Assembly: GCA_965153455.1 (NCBI GenBank) | Contig: OZ234504.1 | Location: forward strand, 6,448,001-6,512,000 | Source of the DNA: Sphagnum compactum | Lineage: Eukaryota > Bryophyta > Sphagnopsida > Sphagnales | DNA: 64,000 bases | Direction: 5' to 3' | Shown here: piece after piece, positions 1 to 10,949 of the stretch | Layout of the letters: the number at the start of each line of letters is the position of its first letter | Position numbering within the stretch: position 1 is the stretch's first letter | Notes under the pieces: model-generated | Database searches by the model: none | Seen by the model: the letters and a program-made list of their open reading frames with translations, nothing else | What the model was told of the DNA's origin: nothing | Position numbers and translations under genes: made by a program

Positions 1-78
1 CATTGCTACTGTCTCTTCCATATTCCAGGGTTTCAGGTCTACTGACTGTGTGTGTGATAGTGAAGACATTTACAGTAC

Positions 79-1703
79 CTGATGGGAAGGGATTTGGTGT
101 CCATCCATTGGCCACGATGAAAAGTGCTTAATGGCTGCTCTGCAGTTGCTATCAAATATTTGTCATCCCCTTCTCCAGAGACCTGGAAATCCAATCACTT
201 GTACATCATGATCACTTTACCAAAAAGGACAATAGGCTTTCCTACCTTGAATCGGATACTACTAACTCCTGTGTAACCTATCTATTCCTGAAAGAAAATC
301 TGGACACACGTAATCTAAGAAGTCAAGAGCTCAGTACCTTATAAAGTTCATCATCAAATTGTGATAACTGCGCACACTGAGACATCACATCCTTCTGCAT
401 GAAGAAGGGTGTTTGCAACAATGTGTAGCCTCGCCTCAACAAGAAAGATAGCCCATAGTTTACCAGTGCTTGATTCAACAGTACACCATAATCCTTAAGG
501 AAGTAACCACGACTTCCTGCCACTTCCCTCCCTGCATATACAATTTTGCAATCACTGTTGGGATCCAAATGTACAGCATAAAAAACCCACAATTTTCTAT
601 TTGTAAGCCTCATGCATTGCAAAAAGGATCAACAGATGATTCTACAACTGCACAAAATCCTGTTGAAGTTGAAGAAGGAATGTACCTGCCTCCAAATCGA
701 CAATGCCAAGGTGACGTGCAAGATCCACGTGATTCCAGAGGTTGATCTCTTGTCTTGGTAACCCCCATGTTCGGATGACCTCATTGTTCTCCTGTTGTCC
801 ATCAGTCAATGACAAACAAACAAAACTTTGTGACATGAGACCTAACATCAAACTCTCATAGATTTCTCACTCTTTCTGAGCAATGATACAAGCATGTGGA
901 GAAAGACCAACCTCGTCTTTATGACATGGCACAGTTTCATGAACCAGATTGCCAACAGCACTCAGAAATGCATCCCTGATTTCTTGCACTTCCTCCATCT
1001 CTTTCTCCTTTGAATCAATCAATCTCTCAAGATTCTTCTTCTCTGTGACAAGCTTTTCAGCATCTTGCTTTGCCTGCAATTTAAGACAACAAAAACATTC
1101 TGAGCAACATTTTGAGGTGTGTATGAACATCTCTCCCTGGGGGCAGAAATGAAAATCTCATGACTGCATCATTGCTTTATGATTTCTGATGATTCTGCAA
1201 AGGTTTGCAGAAACTTGCAGAGAAAGTCAGAATTTAGATTCATAGAGTGAAACTGAACGTATTTCCATTCTGGAAGAGTTTTGGTTTCCCAGATTGCAAT
1301 AGGGTTTTGCTATAGGGTTTGCAAGTCTGGCACAAAAAAGGGGAAGAAGAAGACTTACAAATTTGAACTCGCGAATCTTCTTGTCCAGGATATTGACATC
1401 CTTTCTCATGGTGATAAGCTCGTACTGATCTGCATTTAAGCCGTCAGAGCAAAAAAATAAAAACCACCGCTATGAGATCAAGATCTTAGAGAGATGATCT
1501 CTCTGCGGAGAGATCTACTGCACTACTGCACAAACAACAGAGAGGGGAGAGGAGAAAGACCAGCACTCACATTGCCGCCATTTCTTGTCCGCTGCAATAA
1601 CTTGGTCCACGAGCTCCACACTCGCACCGCGCCGCTTTTGCGACTCCCGAATCTCTTGTGGATCATAACCTTTGTCCTCCCGGAACAGATTGATGTCCAG
1701 CAT
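79..1703 (-). CDS. SerRS: Cytosolic seryl-tRNA synthetase, N-terminal exons (partial)
   Basis: Class II aminoacyl-tRNA synthetase that charges tRNA-Ser with serine in the cytosol. Six exons fit on the minus strand with matching phases: 1703-1571, 1429-1359, 1073-912, 791-686, 531-338 and 183-79; the rest lies left of the window. The start MLDINLFRE is the usual plant cytosolic SerRS start. Exons 1-3 encode the N-terminal antiparallel coiled-coil arm (about residues 1-122, ending GNLVHETVP). Exons 4-5 begin the catalytic core ([24 protein letters not shown]). Exon 6 has [16 protein letters not shown], close to motif 2. No organelle presequence is seen. Exon 6 carries an apparent one-base insertion in an A5 run (120-124): the frame is lost after PLSTF, while the other frame continues WMDTKSLPI like other plant SerRS. 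This is either an assembly error or a disabling mutation. Family identity is very clear; integrity is not. Confidence 0.93.
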
Positions 1704-1930
1704 GCTGCCTCCTCTTGATCTCTTGCCCAACAAAAGAAAACAACACAGAAGAGATCCAGAGGAGATCCAGAAGAGATCCAGCAAATGTCGTCTGCTCACA
1801 AAGCCTCTACATGTGGAGCTTGCCACACTACGAAGAAACACCTGGCTTTCATCTCCATCCGCAAGAGCTTCACGCCGCAGGGTCTCCAACACGAAAGAGA
1901 GATCAACACTACTAAAAAGCAAAAGCTAGT
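1704..1930 (-). promoter_or_regulatory. Likely 5' UTR and promoter side of SerRS
   Basis: This stretch lies directly upstream of the SerRS start codon at 1703. It is mixed purine/pyrimidine sequence with repeated agatcc/agaggag words and no supported coding frame. By position it should hold the 5' leader and proximal promoter, probably shared head-to-head with the plus-strand relic that begins near 1933. No TATA box can be assigned with confidence. Confidence 0.3.
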
Positions 1931-1932
1931 GC

Positions 1933-2440
1933 ATGCAACCCCAAAAATCTCTTGTGCAAGACCTAAAAGCGCGATTTGCTTGCAAACATCTTCATCTCGT
2001 TGTGAAGACGGAGGAGGAGGAGCAAGAAGCCACACCACAAGATTTGAAGCTGATCCTAGCGCAAAAGCTTTTCCATCTGAGGTCGGCTGATGTGCAAGGA
2101 GACATCGAGAAGAAGCAAAGAACTCATCAAGGATGAGGTTCTGGTCCTCATCAAAGAGTATTATGACATGGCAGGGTTTTATACCAAAGTACTTAGCAGG
2201 AACTGGGATTGGAGCTCGACCAGGATCTTGTGAATTCTATGCTCAACAAAAATGCGGAAGAGAATTTGGGAGAGTGAAGTGCGGGAAGCTCTTTTAGAGA
2301 ATGCTATGTTCTTCATCCGCTTAGAGCAACTCAATGTTACTGAAGAAGAGAAGACCAGCGTCGCACTTGGCCAGAAACTGGATCTTGTTTTCCATAGGAT
2401 GTACTTTGCGGCTTGGCTTCTTCTTCTTCCTGGACTTTAA
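1933..2440 (+). pseudogene. Unidentified protein-coding relic broken by frameshifts
   Basis: The plus strand reads as protein-like sequence, but the frame changes several times. It starts MQPQKSLVQDLKARF (1933), continues with an acidic stretch (VKTEEEEQEA) and DVQGDIEKKQRTH up to about 2130. It then shifts to DEVLVLIKEYYDMAGFYTKV (about 2131-2190), then to a frame with LDQDLVNSMLNKNAEENLGE, and finally to REALLENAMFFIRLEQLNV and ALGQKLDLVFHRMYF (to about 2400). Each piece has amino-acid composition typical of a helical soluble protein, and the pieces join end to end with one- or two-base shifts, as expected for a decayed exon or a processed copy. I do not recognise the family. It could instead be coincidental open frame. 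Confidence 0.4.
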
Positions 2441-2636
2441 GCTCATTTCAGTGAACATGGAGAAGGCGAAGTTTCTTCTGTTGCAAACTTTTAACAGCAA
2501 CAAAAGAGTTGGCAAAACAAAAGAGATGTGCACTTCGGATGCTGAAATTGTAAATTGTCGAGCAGGAAAGCTGGCGATGGTGTTCACCAGTCTGAACAAT
2601 TTGTGAGTGAAGCTCTTAAGGTTTTACGACGTGTAC

Positions 2637-3128
2637 CCATTCTTGTTTGTGTTTGGGTTTTTGGGGTTTTTCTGCAACGGACTGAAAAGCAGCTTTACCT
2701 TCAAAACGTTGTTGTGGAGTTTTTTTTCCGACAGTCTCATAGCATACTTATCGTTGCAGGGTTTTTCTCTGCAATCTCATAGCATTTATGTTGAGTTTTT
2801 ATCTGCAAAAAATACCATTCATTCACATGCACAAGCTTCATTTTATTGTGACAGACTATATGAAAGAAAACATAAGGAGCTGAAAAAACCCTTCTTGTTT
2901 GTGTCAGATTTTTGGGTTTTTGCAACTGACAGAACAAACAGCTCTACTTTCAAAATGTTAGTGTGGACTTCTTTTTCTGCAATCTCACAGCACATTTATT
3001 GTTGACAGAGTTTTTCTCTGCAATCTCATAGCATTTTTGTTGAGTTTTTCTCTGCAAAATAGACCATTTTATTCACATGAACAAGCTTCATTTCATAGTC
3101 ACAAAAAAGATGAAAGAAAAAACGTAAG
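2637..3128. repeat. Two-copy ~252-bp direct tandem repeat
   Basis: Copy 1 (about 2637-2876) and copy 2 (about 2889-3128) share the same order of blocks: cttgtttgtgt, ggtttttctctgcaatctca, tagcatttttgttgag, attcacatg(c/a)acaagctt and a final tgaaagaaaa. The offset is about 252 bp throughout. The copies have diverged by substitutions and small indels. The T-rich sequence has no coding sense. It lies between the coding relic and the exonuclease gene. Confidence 0.8.
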
Positions 3129-3473
3129 ATGAGAAGAAACACTTGCAAACAAGGAAGAAAAATTGTGGAAGAAAGGGGGCGAAGAAAAAGGACCGGAAAA
3201 AGCCCTATGTCGTTTCCTGTTTCACACTGTCAGGTTTATGACCCGTCATCCACTGACACGTCTTTACAATTGGGTGGCGAAATGAGACCGGCTGCGGTTG
3301 GCTTTTTCGTTTATTTGTCCGAGAGGCTACTTATGTTATTTTCAGCCAATAGTAGCGAGTGGATTGGGACGTGGCCCAACAACAACGCGTGTCTGGTCTG
3401 GTGCTGTGTGAATGGTGCGCTGAACTTGGCTCCAGAAGGGAGGAGCGAGAAGGAGAAGGAGCTCGGGAACGAG
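3129..3473 (+). promoter_or_regulatory. GC-rich upstream/5' leader region of the exonuclease-KH gene
   Basis: The base composition rises sharply here compared with the T-rich repeat to the left. The stretch ends at the ATG pair at 3474/3480 that opens a candidate first exon. A long open frame (3129-3692) runs through it, but the upstream part looks non-coding. Position and composition suggest a promoter and 5' UTR; no specific element can be named. Confidence 0.3.
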
Positions 3474-3564
3474 ATGGCGATGGCGGCACGCCTGCCGGCC
3501 CTCGCGCGCTCTTGGGCTGTCGCGGCGGCTGCTTCGCCAACGACTACAACTGCATATCCTCCTG
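3474..3564 (+). other. Candidate first exon with organelle-type presequence
   Basis: ATG at 3474 (or 3480) opens about 30 residues that are Ala/Arg/Ser/Thr-rich and lack acidic residues (MAMAARLPALARSW then an Ala run and PTTTTAYPP). This is the composition of a mitochondrial or plastid targeting peptide. It ends in phase 1 at a GTACTT donor (3565). An acceptor at 4696-4697 has the matching phase and gives an open reading through 4698-4738 into the exonuclease frame. Joining them would add about 44 residues and target the exonuclease-KH protein to an organelle. The intron would be about 1.13 kb and holds a C16 tract at 4131-4146. No direct splice evidence exists. Confidence 0.4.
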
Positions 3565-4738
3565 GTACTTTTTTTGTTTTTAAAAGTCACAATTATGTGA
3601 TGAATTTTATAAAGCAAAATCCATTGCAAAGGGTTTGTGTTGTGGAAACCCTAAGTCGAGCTTTCTGTTTTGGTGAGGAGGAGGAGGAGTAGGAAGAGGG
3701 GGTTTGGAGAGAAACCAGTTGTGATTGAGGCCCGTTTTTGTTTTCAGATAGAGAAAAATGCGAGATAGATAGATACGTAGGTAGATTCTTCGGGAGACTT
3801 CGGAGAGGAGAGGGATTCAAGTCTATTGTTGTTGTGGGGAAAATCATCGAAATGGAAGTGACGAGATAGAAGATTGCAGTTCTACTATCTTGCCTTGTCG
3901 GGAAGAACATACACGTCTTTTGTCTGTTCCGGGTCTCTCTGACAACGGTTTATTACTCGAGCTGCTACACATTTTGCTGATGTGTGTTTGTGCGTTTTTT
4001 CTTTCCCCGCCATTGCGATTCAGTGCATCATAGTTTCAGCAAAAAGATGCCGAAGGAAATGTTCTTAGGAAGTAAGCCTGATAGTCTTATTAGGCAGGAA
4101 TTGAGTGGCGAAATTCTTCTTTTATTTCTTCCCCCCCCCCCCCCCCTTTTTCTTCCTTCCAGAAACGCAATTGTAAGTAGCAGTGATATCAGCTTGTGTG
4201 GTTTCAGCGACAAAAGGAGTTGAAGGAAATGCGGCTCAGAAGTATGCATCGGATGAGGGCTAGGACACAAATGAGGTGCATGGCACACCATGGCAGCAGC
4301 AGCGAGTTTTTTTTTTTTCTTTTATCTCGCACCTTTGTGAACTAGATGGTTGATTTGCAGCCCTTCTACTACAGTACAAGAAGCTTAGTTGATCAAAACA
4401 AAATGTTTCTGATGAAGCATCAAGCTCAATGACAAAAAGTGGCTAAGACTCATGGCCATCTTGCATGTGGTTGTGGATCCAAGTCACAATTAAGTCATAT
4501 AGATTCTGTGCACTGTAGCTGCAATGGGAGGTCACTGAGTAAAGATGTCATCTAAACTTTGTAAAACTTTGTCACATGCCAGTCTTGGGGGGTGGGTCAA
4601 TAGACCTGTGTGTGGAGGGATACTTAGTGAGGATTTGTTTTAACAGACCCATGTGGATGGGGATTTATCAAGAGTGTATGGTATTGGTTTGGGTCAGGTT
4701 GCAGGAGCTGCAGTCAATCAGGAGATGGGGAACCTTGG

Positions 4739-7700
4739 ATGTTGCCAGTGCCTGTGCACATTGTCACCTATTTCTCTCAGCTCCCATCATCCTTCTTGGA
4801 GCCTGATCCAGAGCAGCCCATTGTTATTGGCTTTGATTGTGAAGGAGTGAGCCTTGCCCGAAATGGCCGCCTCTGTATCATGCAAGTATGTGTGCAGCAT
4901 TCATGCTTTGGTTCAATGGGAGCTCTGAATCAGCAGTTCAGCCCTCCCCCTAAGAATTTCCAACTCTTTAGCATTGTGTGAACTAGATTCGAAATATAGC
5001 ACTGACTGAAATGAATTTTTTTTCTTGCTGGCAGCTGGCTTTTGAGGATGCTGTGTACATAGTGGATGCAGTTCAAGGAGGGAATGCATTGATGCAAGCT
5101 TGTAAACCAGCCATGGAGTCACCTTATGTAACCAAAGTTTGTCATGACTGTAAGCGTGACAGTGAGGTGCCTATACTTCTTGTACCCCTTTCCCCCTTTT
5201 TTGTGCCATCTGAAGTACTAATGAGTAAAAAAACTTGAGGAAATCATTTGCTCGAATCTCCTTTTATCAAGACATCTGGAGTCGAAGTGTGAATAACCTC
5301 ACACTGAGAGTGTTCTTGGTCTCATCTTGTACTTGGTGCGTACATCTCTTGTTTTCTTGGTGAAGCTCCATGAGGACTTCTTATGAAGAAGCATTCTGGA
5401 TGTCTTTGGCACTTTTGCACAGCCCAAATCAGTCATATAATATCTGTGGTGGGTATGTCAACATACTCAAGACAGATAGACATTTATTCCTTTCAAGAGC
5501 ACAGGGAGTGTGCTGTTCATGGAAACAGACACAGGTGTGGGGTTTGTTGGTAATGTATATCACACGAACTGTGTGTCTGGTAATCACATATCTCTTTGTA
5601 TATGTGACAGGCCCTATATTTCCAGTATGGGATCAAGCTCAATAATGTCTTTGATACACAGGTCAGTCTATCAAGCTCAATAATGTCTTTGATACACAGG
5701 TCAGTCTATTACCTGGATTTATGCTCCTTCGCTTTTTGCAGATTTTGTGACAGTCCCAAGGCTTCTCTTTGAGGTTCAACACATGTCAAGAATTTGTGTC
5801 CTTTCCTCTGAGTGTTTTGTTCACACCGTTATCCTAAAATTGATACCTGGCCAAAACAGACCTGTTTACATGTGGTTGGTGTGATGGCTATATATGCACA
5901 CCAGCTCAAATATTTCCCTGTAGACTTATCAGGTGTTGTAGGTCAGGAGTAGGGCAAAGCCTAGTTTGACAAGTTGGAGGTCTGTATCTGAATTTGGAAA
6001 CTGTTTCATGCTTTTCTTGGTCATTGTTGCCATTATAATATGTTAGGAGTGAAGAAATGTGCAACAGATTGCATATTCATTGCTTGGAGAGCAGCAAGGC
6101 AAAGCATGGGTGCCGGATGATTACATATCTTTTGTCGATCTCTTGGCAGATGAGCGGTTCTGTGGTAAAATCTCTCCCAAGGCACTGACTTTATGCACAT
6201 AGGCAAGCCTAAATGATCATAATACTTTGGAGAAGTTTTTTGTTTTTAGCAGATGAATGAACAAACAATAGGTTAATAGTTAGTGCTCCTTTGTTGCATT
6301 TGAACCTCAAGAGTTCTTCTGATCGTATCTGCAGGGGTGGTATATGATGAGAAAGAGGAGGTTCGGGGCTTGCTAAAAAAGGTCAGCTCATGAAATATGC
6401 ATATGTTATGGGCTCTCAGTCAGTCTGTTCTTTGCTCTGAACTTGTGTTTAGTTACCATCTAAAGGTCTAGTAAGATTCTGACGAAGTGATGAGGTGTAG
6501 CCCTGTAGTCATCATTGGCAGTGACTAGAAAGTGATCAGATCCTCGGATCCCTTCTCCAGTCAAAGACTTGAATTGAGAATAAAAGACCAGAGATGAAGA
6601 GCATTTATCCTATTCAGAACATGTAGAGGACAACCTTGTACGTGTCACAGGATGGGCGGAACAGCAGTTAATTGCTGTATGTGGTATTCCCAAATGTCTG
6701 CTGCACACTAACAGGCTCATGAATGAAATCTGACAAAAACATTTGTGAAAATGTGCATTGGTCTCTTCAGATAGCCAGAAATTTTCTCACAATTGTAGAG
6801 TAATTTGAAAACCCATCACATGGTAGCCCTTGTCGTGGTGTCATGGATGGATTGACTTCAAGTTGTCTCTGGAGAATTTTCTTTTTGTCATAGGCCACTA
6901 TAACCCAGGTCAGTTGAACATCTGTCACTGATTGAAGCAGGAGTACCTGTGCCAAAGATGCGGTATAATGGATTATCATCTATTGATATTTGAGTGTGAA
7001 TGTTTTGGTCCAGGATCCAGAATTTTGGACACACCGACCATGGACTGAAATGATGAAACGTGTAGCAGCTGATGATGTTCGCTTTCTTCTCCGCATACAT
7101 CATTGCATGGTCAGATTGCTACCTGAGCTCTCCAAATGGCGCCTTGGTGTCCGAAGTTCTCTGTACTGCCGCTGCTTTTGTGCTGGTGGCCATGGCTTCT
7201 CTGATTGGCCTCCCCTACCCAGCCTCCCAGGTCTATGCTCTGTCTGTTAAACAATGTCTTCTGTACTCTGTTTTCTGTAACATCAAATAATTGAGTTGAA
7301 GTGGGAGTGATCCACTGGTGCCTATTGGTCCCTGTATGCTTATTTTGATGTAATCATGACTCCATACAAGCAGGAATGTTGATGGTTAAGTTCTTTGTTG
7401 TTTTTCCGTCACATGAGAAAATTGGAATGGATCAGCAACACTATCATTTATCTGTCTGGTACACAACTTACTCACATTTCTGGTGGGTTTTCATTCCTGC
7501 CAGAAAGTTTGGCAGTGGAAGAGGTGCCACAAGAGGAGGTGCTGGCAGTGGTTGACGTCCCATATGGAAAAATGGGTCGCATTATTGGCAAGAAGGGTTC
7601 TTCTATTCTGTACATCAAGCAGTCCTGCCGGTAACTTTCTGACATGAACCCCAAATTGTTACAGATTTCCTCTTGGCAGGAGTTCAGAGAAGTATTTGCC

Positions 7701-8136
7701 CAAACTCATGATGTACAACACTGTGCAGCAGAATAGTAATGGTGACATTCAATATTGGTGGGATTCTGTGTCCTCAATTGCAGGGCAGACATTTTCATTG
7801 GTGGTGCCAGAGGCCCTCCTGACAAGGCAAGCTCTAGTCTACATCTAACTAATGAAAGTCCATCTGTACAACAGGCTCCTCATCTTAGTCATGTCCTTCT
7901 TGGTCATTCATTTTGAAAACTGCAATTCCTTTTTGCATGTTTTACTGTCAATTTGGTTTGGTCATGGTTGTTGCCCTCATAAGTTTTGATCAAATGTTGA
8001 GTTTGTACTCATTCCAGTGCTTCAGTCATGAAACTTTCTATTAATGGCTTGAGATTTCCTTTTGCAGATATTTGTGATTGGAGCAATGAAGGAAGTTCGG
8101 AAGGCGGAGGCAATACTGCGGGGACGATTTCTGTGA
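4739..8136 (+). CDS. 3'-5' exonuclease (DEDD) plus KH-domain protein
   Basis: Predicted nuclease joining an RNase D/WRN-type DEDD exonuclease to one KH RNA-binding domain, as in the plant family of Arabidopsis At2g25910. Exons: 4739-4885, 5035-5166, 5611-5661, 6068-6164, 6335-6381, 7014-7230, 7504-7630, 7784-7826 and 8068-8136. All phases agree, giving 309 residues. Exo motif I is IGFDCEGV, motif II is CHDCKRDSE, and a late AADDVRFLL supplies the last acidic region. The KH domain near the C-terminus has the loop GKKG in GRIIGKKGSSIL. The end, EAILRGRFL-stop, matches the family end. The start shown is the first in-frame ATG before VPVHIV; an upstream exon at 3474-3564 may add a targeting peptide. 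Two oddities: a 38-bp duplication of the exon-3 donor, and a GC-AG last intron (7827-8067). Substrate is unknown. Confidence 0.9.
5633..5708 (+). repeat. Perfect 38-bp tandem duplication covering an exon end and its 5' splice site
   Basis: A 38-bp unit starting tcaagctcaataatgtcttt occurs twice, back to back, at 5633-5670 and 5671-5708. It contains the last 29 bases of exon 3 of the exonuclease-KH gene and the donor CAG|GTCAGT. Using the first donor (5662) keeps the reading frame. Using the second adds 38 bases and shifts it. Confidence 0.95.
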
Positions 8137-9576
8137 CAAGGGAATCCAGTGAGACTGGGATGTCGTTTGTTAGAAAGAAAGCACTTCATGTCTCACAAGC
8201 TTTCTCTGGCCTCCTTGTATCAGAATCACGTTCCTTTTGTGCATGTGGAAAAGAATAACTTTCAAGATATGCGTTCACAATGAGCTTCAGAGACACTGTT
8301 TTGTTCATGTCTTTTTGTCCACACCAATACAAAATTTCTGGTGGGAGTGAAAAAACTTCATGAGGTTTCCTTGGTTGTTTTTTGGGGGTTACTGCATTCC
8401 CACAAGGGAGGGACATGCGTGTATAGGCCTGTGTTTTAACCTTCATCTATTGTGTATTGTAGACTTCATGTTTTTCATCCTATACTGATGTTTGGAAAAT
8501 AAAACTGCAGCTGCTGCTCTTTTAGGGTGCAAGGTTTTATGCTGCTATTTCTCTCAATTGGTGTTAATGAAGGAGTGTTAACCTTGCTTTGCCTTTTCTT
8601 AATCACGAGAGTGGAGACTTCTTGATTCTTATGTTTTATATATATGGTATTTCTCTCAATCAGTTCTTTTTCATAGCACGTCTGGAATTCAGGTCTTTTT
8701 TTCATGAGTGTTCTAACAGGTTCACTCATCAGATGTGACTCCAATCACTAAACAACAGTGCTGTCTTCTCTGTATGCCCGGTTTTTTTCAGAGATGTCAC
8801 CTTGGCATGAATGTTCTGTTGTCTGATCGTGTGGTGTTATCATGACCAAGAGGGGATAAAACACACATTTTTTGCAAGGTTTCTCAGCCATATTCAGGTA
8901 CTAACAGGATTCTTATGCCTTGTGGATTGCAATGTTTCAGATTCTGCCCAACTTGGAGTGGCTGATAGTTATAAATAGAATCTCATGTCCTCATTTCCAT
9001 GATCTGTGGGTTCTGTCTGATCACATGTTTTTAATATTTCATTCCTTGCAGTTTGTTATGTCTGTTCTACAGATCTGGATCTCTGCTTTTGCTGGTAAGA
9101 CCAAATGTTATTCTAGATTTCAAGCAAAACTTTCTGTTATTCAGCTATGATGTTGTGCTTTTGTTGATGCTTTCTTGTCCTTCACCAATTGTCTTTTTTC
9201 CTATACCCCTATTTGCAAACTAAATGCAGGGCATATGTGCAGGATTTCCTTACTGGGTGTTTTTGTCCTGGTAGTAGTGACTGTTGACACACTGAATGAT
9301 GAGAATATGCTCTTCCGACCATTTTTGAGAATCTCCTTGGGTTCACTCTCTGCAGGATATCATTGTTAGGATCATTTCTTCAGACAGTCTTGTCCAAGTA
9401 AGGATGATGAGGGCGATGAAGAGGAGGGTGATGATGATGCCTAATTCAATTTTCCTGTAAACCAGGTGTGGGTCTTTCCACATACTAAATTTTACTTTCA
9501 ACAAGCTCTTAGTGCATATTGTGCACTGTTAAGTAGAATAAAAATATCTCTACTAACCCTTGGTGCAAATCCAGCT
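8137..9576. other. 3' flank of the exonuclease-KH gene; no supported gene
   Basis: The beginning is presumably the 3' UTR. The rest is T-rich with many short frames and no recognised family. Near 9368-9446 a plus-strand frame after a TTAG acceptor-like site reads a short acidic tail (CPSKDDEGDEEEGDDDA-stop). It could be an alternative last exon or chance. Confidence 0.4.
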
Positions 9577-9806
9577 TGTATTTGGAGAGCACTTTACATT
9601 GGAAAATAATCCTCCAGAAGAATGGATCCCATAGGTTTACACCTCACCCATTTTTTAAACATTAGATGCGTGGGGTTTAGATAGCGTCCCTCCTAGGCCA
9701 CAGGAGGAAATTTATGGTTTTGACAGGGAATTATGAATTATGCGCACCCTTGGATCTCAAAAGGTTCCTAATCTTGTGAATGAGAACTAAGAGGGTGACA
9801 TATTGG
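9577..9806 (+). repeat. Dispersed repeat, copy 1 (left of the Helitron)
   Basis: This block (tatttggagagcactttaca, then ccctcctaggc, a gaggaaat word, gaattatga and ggttcctaatcttg) matches in order a second block at about 16321-16540 in the same orientation. The copies are diverged, with blocks of identity separated by mismatches. The two copies bracket the Helitron-bearing segment. No coding sense is seen. Confidence 0.7.
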
Positions 9807-10399
9807 CTGGCACCCAGGGCGCTAACCTCCCCTCTATCTCCATCTTTTGGTGAGACCGACCTTGGGACTTCCATTTCTGTGCAGTTATTTTTCTCTCATT
9901 AGAAGTCTATAGTTTGCCGTATTGATGCTGCTTACTCTGCTGTCAGAGTACATACCCATCCAAGCATAATTGTCCAGCATAATACCTCACAAGTAAAGGG
10001 ATCTCTCTGTACGGCAATAAAATGGCATGTACACTATATTTTGGATGAAGTAGCAGGCAAATGATGTGGAATTCGCTTAGGTCCTGTACGCATGCCTTGT
10101 AAATAGAGTGCCCTCCAAGAGGATGAGTGGAAGGAAATGACTTGTTTTAATTGGCCAACTACAGTGATTGGCTCAGATTTGCTGACATTTGAATAGTCTT
10201 TCACATTATATTCTCCACTTTTTCATGTTCACATGTGGGGATAGGGAAATAATTAATACTGTATCTCTATGTTGGATGTGGTAAACAATGATAGAAGTCC
10301 AAATAGGGGGTAGAGATGCTGTGCTGGTTTTTGATAGCCTCATGTGAGACCTTCTTTTATTGAAAACTTTTGGGCCGGCGGGGTGAAGCAAATATCACG
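9807..10399. other. Non-coding segment between repeat copy 1 and the Helitron
   Basis: About 590 bp of mixed sequence without a supported gene. The left end of the Helitron should fall at or just after its right edge, but no 5' TC terminus can be chosen by eye. Confidence 0.3.
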
Positions 10400-10416
10400 T
10401 GATCTCGTTGGGAGCT

Positions 10417-10664
10417 GCCGTCGTCGCGACGCGGTCTGCCCGGCTTCGCAAGTAGATTTTTGCATAAGTAGGTTTTACAACAACGGCCATCAAGCTTTCT
10501 GCATCTTTCTAGCACTTTTTGCACACATTTATTGAAAAATGCCATCGCCGCGACGCGGTCTGCTCGGCTCCGCAAGTAGATTTTTGCACAAGTAGGTTTT
10601 ACAACAACGGCCGTCGAGCTTTCTGCATATTTCTGGCACTTTCTGCACACATGCATCATGCATC
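10417..10664. repeat. GC-rich tandem repeat, two copies offset by 124 bp
   Basis: Copy 1 starts at 10417 and copy 2 at 10541. Both contain cgcgacgcggtctgc, cgcaagtagatttttgca, aagtaggttttacaacaacg and a gcactttttgcacacat-like end. Composition differs from the flanks. The pair lies just upstream of the first Helitron reading frame and may be the internal promoter side of the element. Confidence 0.8.
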
Positions 10665-10949
10665 GCAAAATACAGAATGATGCAATCTGTAGGAATGTTC
10701 TGGAAAGAGAGCTTCCTATGAGCGAAAAAAACATAAATACCCCCCCCCCCTCCAGGCCTCCCTGGGGTGATTCTGCATATGATCTATCTGCATTGCTGCA
10801 TCTCCTATATCGCATACCCACTCCACCGAGCGTCGTCGCCAGAATATCAGGCTGAGTGTTGTGCTTATCTCGAGCCAGTGAGTCACTTAATTCCCTTCTG
10901 TATATATGTACTAACATGTTATTTCTCTGTTTTTGTGTCATCCACTAGA

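Noticed and set aside
3593-3910. 105-codon minus-strand frame near the exonuclease gene start
   Set aside because: No domain, antisense to the likely first intron, Ser/Pro-rich by composition.
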